Assembly: GCA_003164375.1 (NCBI GenBank)
Contig: PLTE01000167.1
Location: 1 to 8,317, forward strand
Direction of reading: 5' to 3'
Length of the DNA: 8,317 bases
DNA from: Hyphomicrobiales bacterium
GTDB taxonomy: Bacteria > Pseudomonadota > Alphaproteobacteria > Rhizobiales > Xanthobacteraceae
Shown: piece after piece, positions 6,431 through 8,317 of the stretch
How the letters are laid out: the number at the start of each line of letters is the position of its first letter
Numbering within the stretch: the stretch's first letter is position 1
Made by a program: the position numbers and the translations under genes
The notes under the pieces: model-generated
Database searches by the model: none
Told to the model about the DNA's origin: nothing
Seen by the model: the letters and a program-made list of their open reading frames with translations, nothing else

Positions 6431-6770
6431 GGATGGCAAAGTCCCGCTACCCAACCTGGAAGGCGGCGAGGTGGCGTTCGAAGCGCCGCTCGCGCCGGAG
6501 CCGGAGGGACCGACCACACGCATCGCCTCCGAACTCGAAGCGGTGTTCGACGTCCCGGTGCAGGTATCGGCGGTGCTTGGCCGAGCGCGAATGGATATCG
6601 GCGACCTGCTTAAGCTCGGTCCCGGTACGGTGCTCGAACTCGACCGCAAGGTCGGTGAGGCGATCGACATCTACGTCAACAACCGCCTGGTGGCTCGCGG
6701 CGAAGTCGTCCTTGTCGAGGAGAAGCTCGGCGTGACGATGACGGAAATCATCAAGGCTGAAAGGTCGTGA
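6423..6770 (+). CDS. fliN: Flagellar motor switch protein FliN
   Basis: FliN is the lower C-ring component. It stabilises the switch and provides a docking site for FliH in the export apparatus. From ATG 6423 the protein has 115 residues, a usual FliN length. Residues 1-35 are an acidic, Pro-rich leader. Residues about 38-112 are a single SpoA/SpoIIIAE-like surface-presentation domain with the family motifs VFDVPVQVSAVLGRARM, DLLKLGPGTVLELDRKVGE and VNNRLVARGEVVLVEEKLGV. The start overlaps the fliH stop by eight bases and has a perfect AGGAGG, so it should be translated strongly and in coordination with fliH. The 49-nt gap to flbD has no terminator. The single SpoA domain with no FliM-like N-terminal part excludes FliM. 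Confidence 0.95.
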   Translation: MSEDGKVPLPNLEGGEVAFEAPLAPEPEGPTTRIASELEAVFDVPVQVSAVLGRARMDIGDLLKLGPGTVLELDRKVGEAIDIYVNNRLVARGEVVLVEEKLGVTMTEIIKAERS

Positions 6771-6803
6771 TGCGAAGGGACGGGCGAACAGCTCGACCTA
6801 GCG

Positions 6804-6811
6804 AAGAAGGA
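6804..6811 (+). promoter_or_regulatory. Ribosome binding site of flbD
   Basis: AAGAAGGA ends eight bases before the ATG at 6820 and supports that start. I see no promoter in the 49-nt gap after fliN, so flbD is probably read from the fliF promoter. Confidence 0.6.
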
Positions 6812-6819
6812 ATAATACG

Positions 6820-8193
6820 ATGCGTCTTTTGATTGTCGGCACGCTCAACGGCCAGCTCACCACCGCAACCAAGCTCGCGATGGACAAAGGCGCCTTGGTC
6901 ACGCATGCCGCGGACATCGCGCAGGCTCTCGCCGTGCTGCGCTCGGGCCGCGGCGCCGACCTCTTGATGGTCGATGTCGCGATCAACATTCGCGATCTGG
7001 TGACCGGTCTCGAGGCCGAGCATATCCACGCGCCGATCGTCGCCTGCGGCACCGCGACAGACGCGCGCGCCGCGGTCGCCGCGATCCAGGCCGGCGCCAA
7101 GGAATATATCCCGCTGCCGCCGGACGCCGAACTGATCGCCGCCGTGCTCGCCGCGGTCGCCGACGACCGGCGCGAGCTGATCTACCGCGACGACGCCATG
7201 GCGCGCGTCGTCAAGCTGGCGCAGCAAGTCGCCGCGAGCGACGCGTCGGTGCTGATCACCGGCGACTCCGGCACCGGCAAGGAGGTGCTGGCGCGTCACG
7301 TGCACGCCCGTTCGAACCGCGCCAGGAAGCCGTTGATCTGCGTGAACTGCGCGGCAATCCCGGAAACGCTGCTTGAATCCGAACTGTTCGGCCACGAGAA
7401 GGGCTCGTTCACCGGCGCGATCGCGCGCCGGATCGGCAAATTCGAGGAAGCCAATGGCGGCACGCTCTTGCTCGATGAAATCTCCGAGATCGACGTGCGG
7501 CTGCAGGCCAAGCTTCTGCGCGCCGTGCAGGAGCGCGTCATCGACCGCGTCGGCGGCACCCGGCCGGTGCCGATCGATATCCGTATCATCGCGACGTCGA
7601 ACCGCAATTTGGCGGAAGCCGTGCGCGACGGCACGTTCCGCGAGGATCTCTTGTTCCGGCTCAATGTCGTGAACTTGAAAATCCCGCCGTTACGCGAACG
7701 GCCGGCCGACGTGATCGAACTGGCCGAATATTTCATCAGGAAATACGCCGTGGCGAACGGCGTGCCGGCTCGCCCGCTGTCGGCCGACGCGCGGCGCACG
7801 CTGACGCTGAACTACTGGCCCGGCAACGTGCGCGAACTGGAAAACACCATGCACCGCGCCGTGCTGATGGCGACCGGCGCCGAAATCGGACCTGACGCGA
7901 TCCTCACCCCCGACGGCAGCCGGATCGACCAGCAGAAGAGCGCGCCGGCGGTGGCGCATGCGGCGTTTGCCGCCGAGCAAGTCTCGCGGGGTCTGGTCGG
8001 CCGGACCGTCGCCCAAGTGGAGCGCGATCTCATCCTGGAAACGCTCAAACATTGTCTCGGCAACCGCACCCACGCCGCCAATGTGCTCGGCATCTCGATC
8101 CGCACGCTGCGCAACAAACTCAATGAATATTCGGCTGACGGCGTACCGGTACCACCGCCGGGCGGCGGCGAGCCGCGGGTCGCGGCGGCGTAG
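6820..8193 (+). CDS. flbD: FlbD, sigma-54-dependent flagellar transcription regulator
   Basis: FlbD is an enhancer-binding protein that activates sigma-54 promoters of middle and late flagellar genes; in Caulobacter it also represses fliF. The 457 residues have three parts. Residues 1-115 are a degenerate receiver: Asp52 is present (LLMVD), but the usual acidic pair after beta-1 is missing and the conserved Lys is replaced in AKEYIPLPPD (93-102). Residues about 123-350 are the AAA+ domain with Walker A GDSGTGKE (148-155), sigma-54 contact loop GSFTGA (195-200, Ser for the usual Ala), Walker B GGTLLLDE (213-220), FREDLLFRLNV (273-283) and WPGNVRELE (333-341). Residues about 398-437 are a Fis-type helix-turn-helix (CLGNRTHAANVLGISIRTLR). 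The overall sequence closely resembles my recollection of Caulobacter FlbD. The partner FliX, which controls FlbD there, is not in this window. The gene ends an operon and faces a convergent gene. Confidence 0.94.
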   Translation: MRLLIVGTLNGQLTTATKLAMDKGALVTHAADIAQALAVLRSGRGADLLMVDVAINIRDLVTGLEAEHIHAPIVACGTATDARAAVAAIQAGAKEYIPLPPDAELIAAVLAAVADDRRELIYRDDAMARVVKLAQQVAASDASVLITGDSGTGKEVLARHVHARSNRARKPLICVNCAAIPETLLESELFGHEKGSFTGAIARRIGKFEEANGGTLLLDEISEIDVRLQAKLLRAVQERVIDRVGGTRPVPIDIRIIATSNRNLAEAVRDGTFREDLLFRLNVVNLKIPPLRERPADVIELAEYFIRKYAVANGVPARPLSADARRTLTLNYWPGNVRELENTMHRAVLMATGAEIGPDAILTPDGSRIDQQKSAPAVAHAAFAAEQVSRGLVGRTVAQVERDLILETLKHCLGNRTHAANVLGISIRTLRNKLNEYSADGVPVPPPGGGEPRVAAA

Positions 8194-8218
8194 CGCGCCC
8201 AGGAATTCGCCCGGATCG

Positions 8219-8317
8219 TCACTCCGCCGCGCGGCGCGCGGCGACGATCTGGTCGGCGGTGCGGCCGGTGAGCTCCGCCATGTGATCGAATTTGAAGGTG
8301 AAGGTGCCGGCGCCGGC
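8219..8317 (-). CDS. C-terminal end of an elongation factor G-like protein (partial)
   Basis: Only the last 32 codons and the TGA are inside the window; the rest lies to the right. The residues read AGAGTFTFKFDHMAELTGR and then an Ala/Arg-rich end, TADQIVAARRAAE. A GxGTFxxxFDHxxEL pattern near the C-terminus resembles domain V of EF-G paralogues (FusA-like GTPases of translation or ribosome recycling), whose last beta strand and tail look like this. The gene converges on flbD with 25 nt between the stops and no visible terminator. It marks the right boundary of the flagellar block. The call rests on a short stretch, so another protein with a similar tail is possible. Confidence 0.6.
   Translation of the reverse strand, partial: AGAGTFTFKFDHMAELTGRTADQIVAARRAAE

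Overview
This window is a block of flagellar genes from a high-GC alphaproteobacterium. The strongest taxonomic evidence is SciP (DUF1153), a small regulator typical of Alphaproteobacteria, next to the gene order fliF-fliG-fliH(flbE)-fliN-flbD known from Caulobacter crescentus. The flbD product has the family's atypical receiver domain. Two TTAA-N7-CTAA sites that resemble CtrA boxes fit the same class. I would not place the organism below class level; a Rhizobiales-type or Caulobacter-type relative is plausible.

Layout, all on the + strand unless noted. Positions 3-1517 hold the 3' part of fliK (hook-length control). Its reading frame is already open at the window edge and starts with a 15-bp tandem repeat coding a SPAQS-type pentapeptide. 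flgD (hook cap, 1542-2315) follows after 24 nt. A 204-bp non-coding stretch carries the first CtrA-like box, then sciP (2520-2795). A second non-coding stretch (2796-2973) carries a hairpin, an 11-bp direct repeat, a second CtrA-like box and a small inverted repeat. The compact run fliF (2974-4629), fliG (4642-5742), fliH (5753-6430), fliN (6423-6770) and flbD (6820-8193) looks like one operon. Its genes are separated by 12, 10, -8 and 49 nt. The window ends in the last 32 codons of a convergent minus-strand gene (8219-8317) that resembles the C-terminus of an elongation factor G paralogue.

How the genes work together: FliF forms the MS ring, FliG and FliN form the rotor and switch, FliH serves the export ATPase, FlgD caps the growing hook and FliK measures hook length. 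FlbD is a sigma-54 activator that, in Caulobacter, turns on late flagellar genes and represses fliF. SciP antagonises CtrA, and CtrA drives early flagellar promoters. The window therefore combines early structural genes with two regulators of the flagellar and cell-cycle hierarchy.

I found no mobile element, CRISPR array, tRNA or rRNA, and no convincing undescribed system. The most interesting signals are the fliK pentapeptide repeats, the leucine-heptad tail of FlgD, and the paired CtrA-like boxes with their associated repeats. Several long open frames antisense to fliF and fliG are coding shadows. Start codons for sciP, fliF and fliN were moved inward from the longest open frame, for reasons given in each entry.
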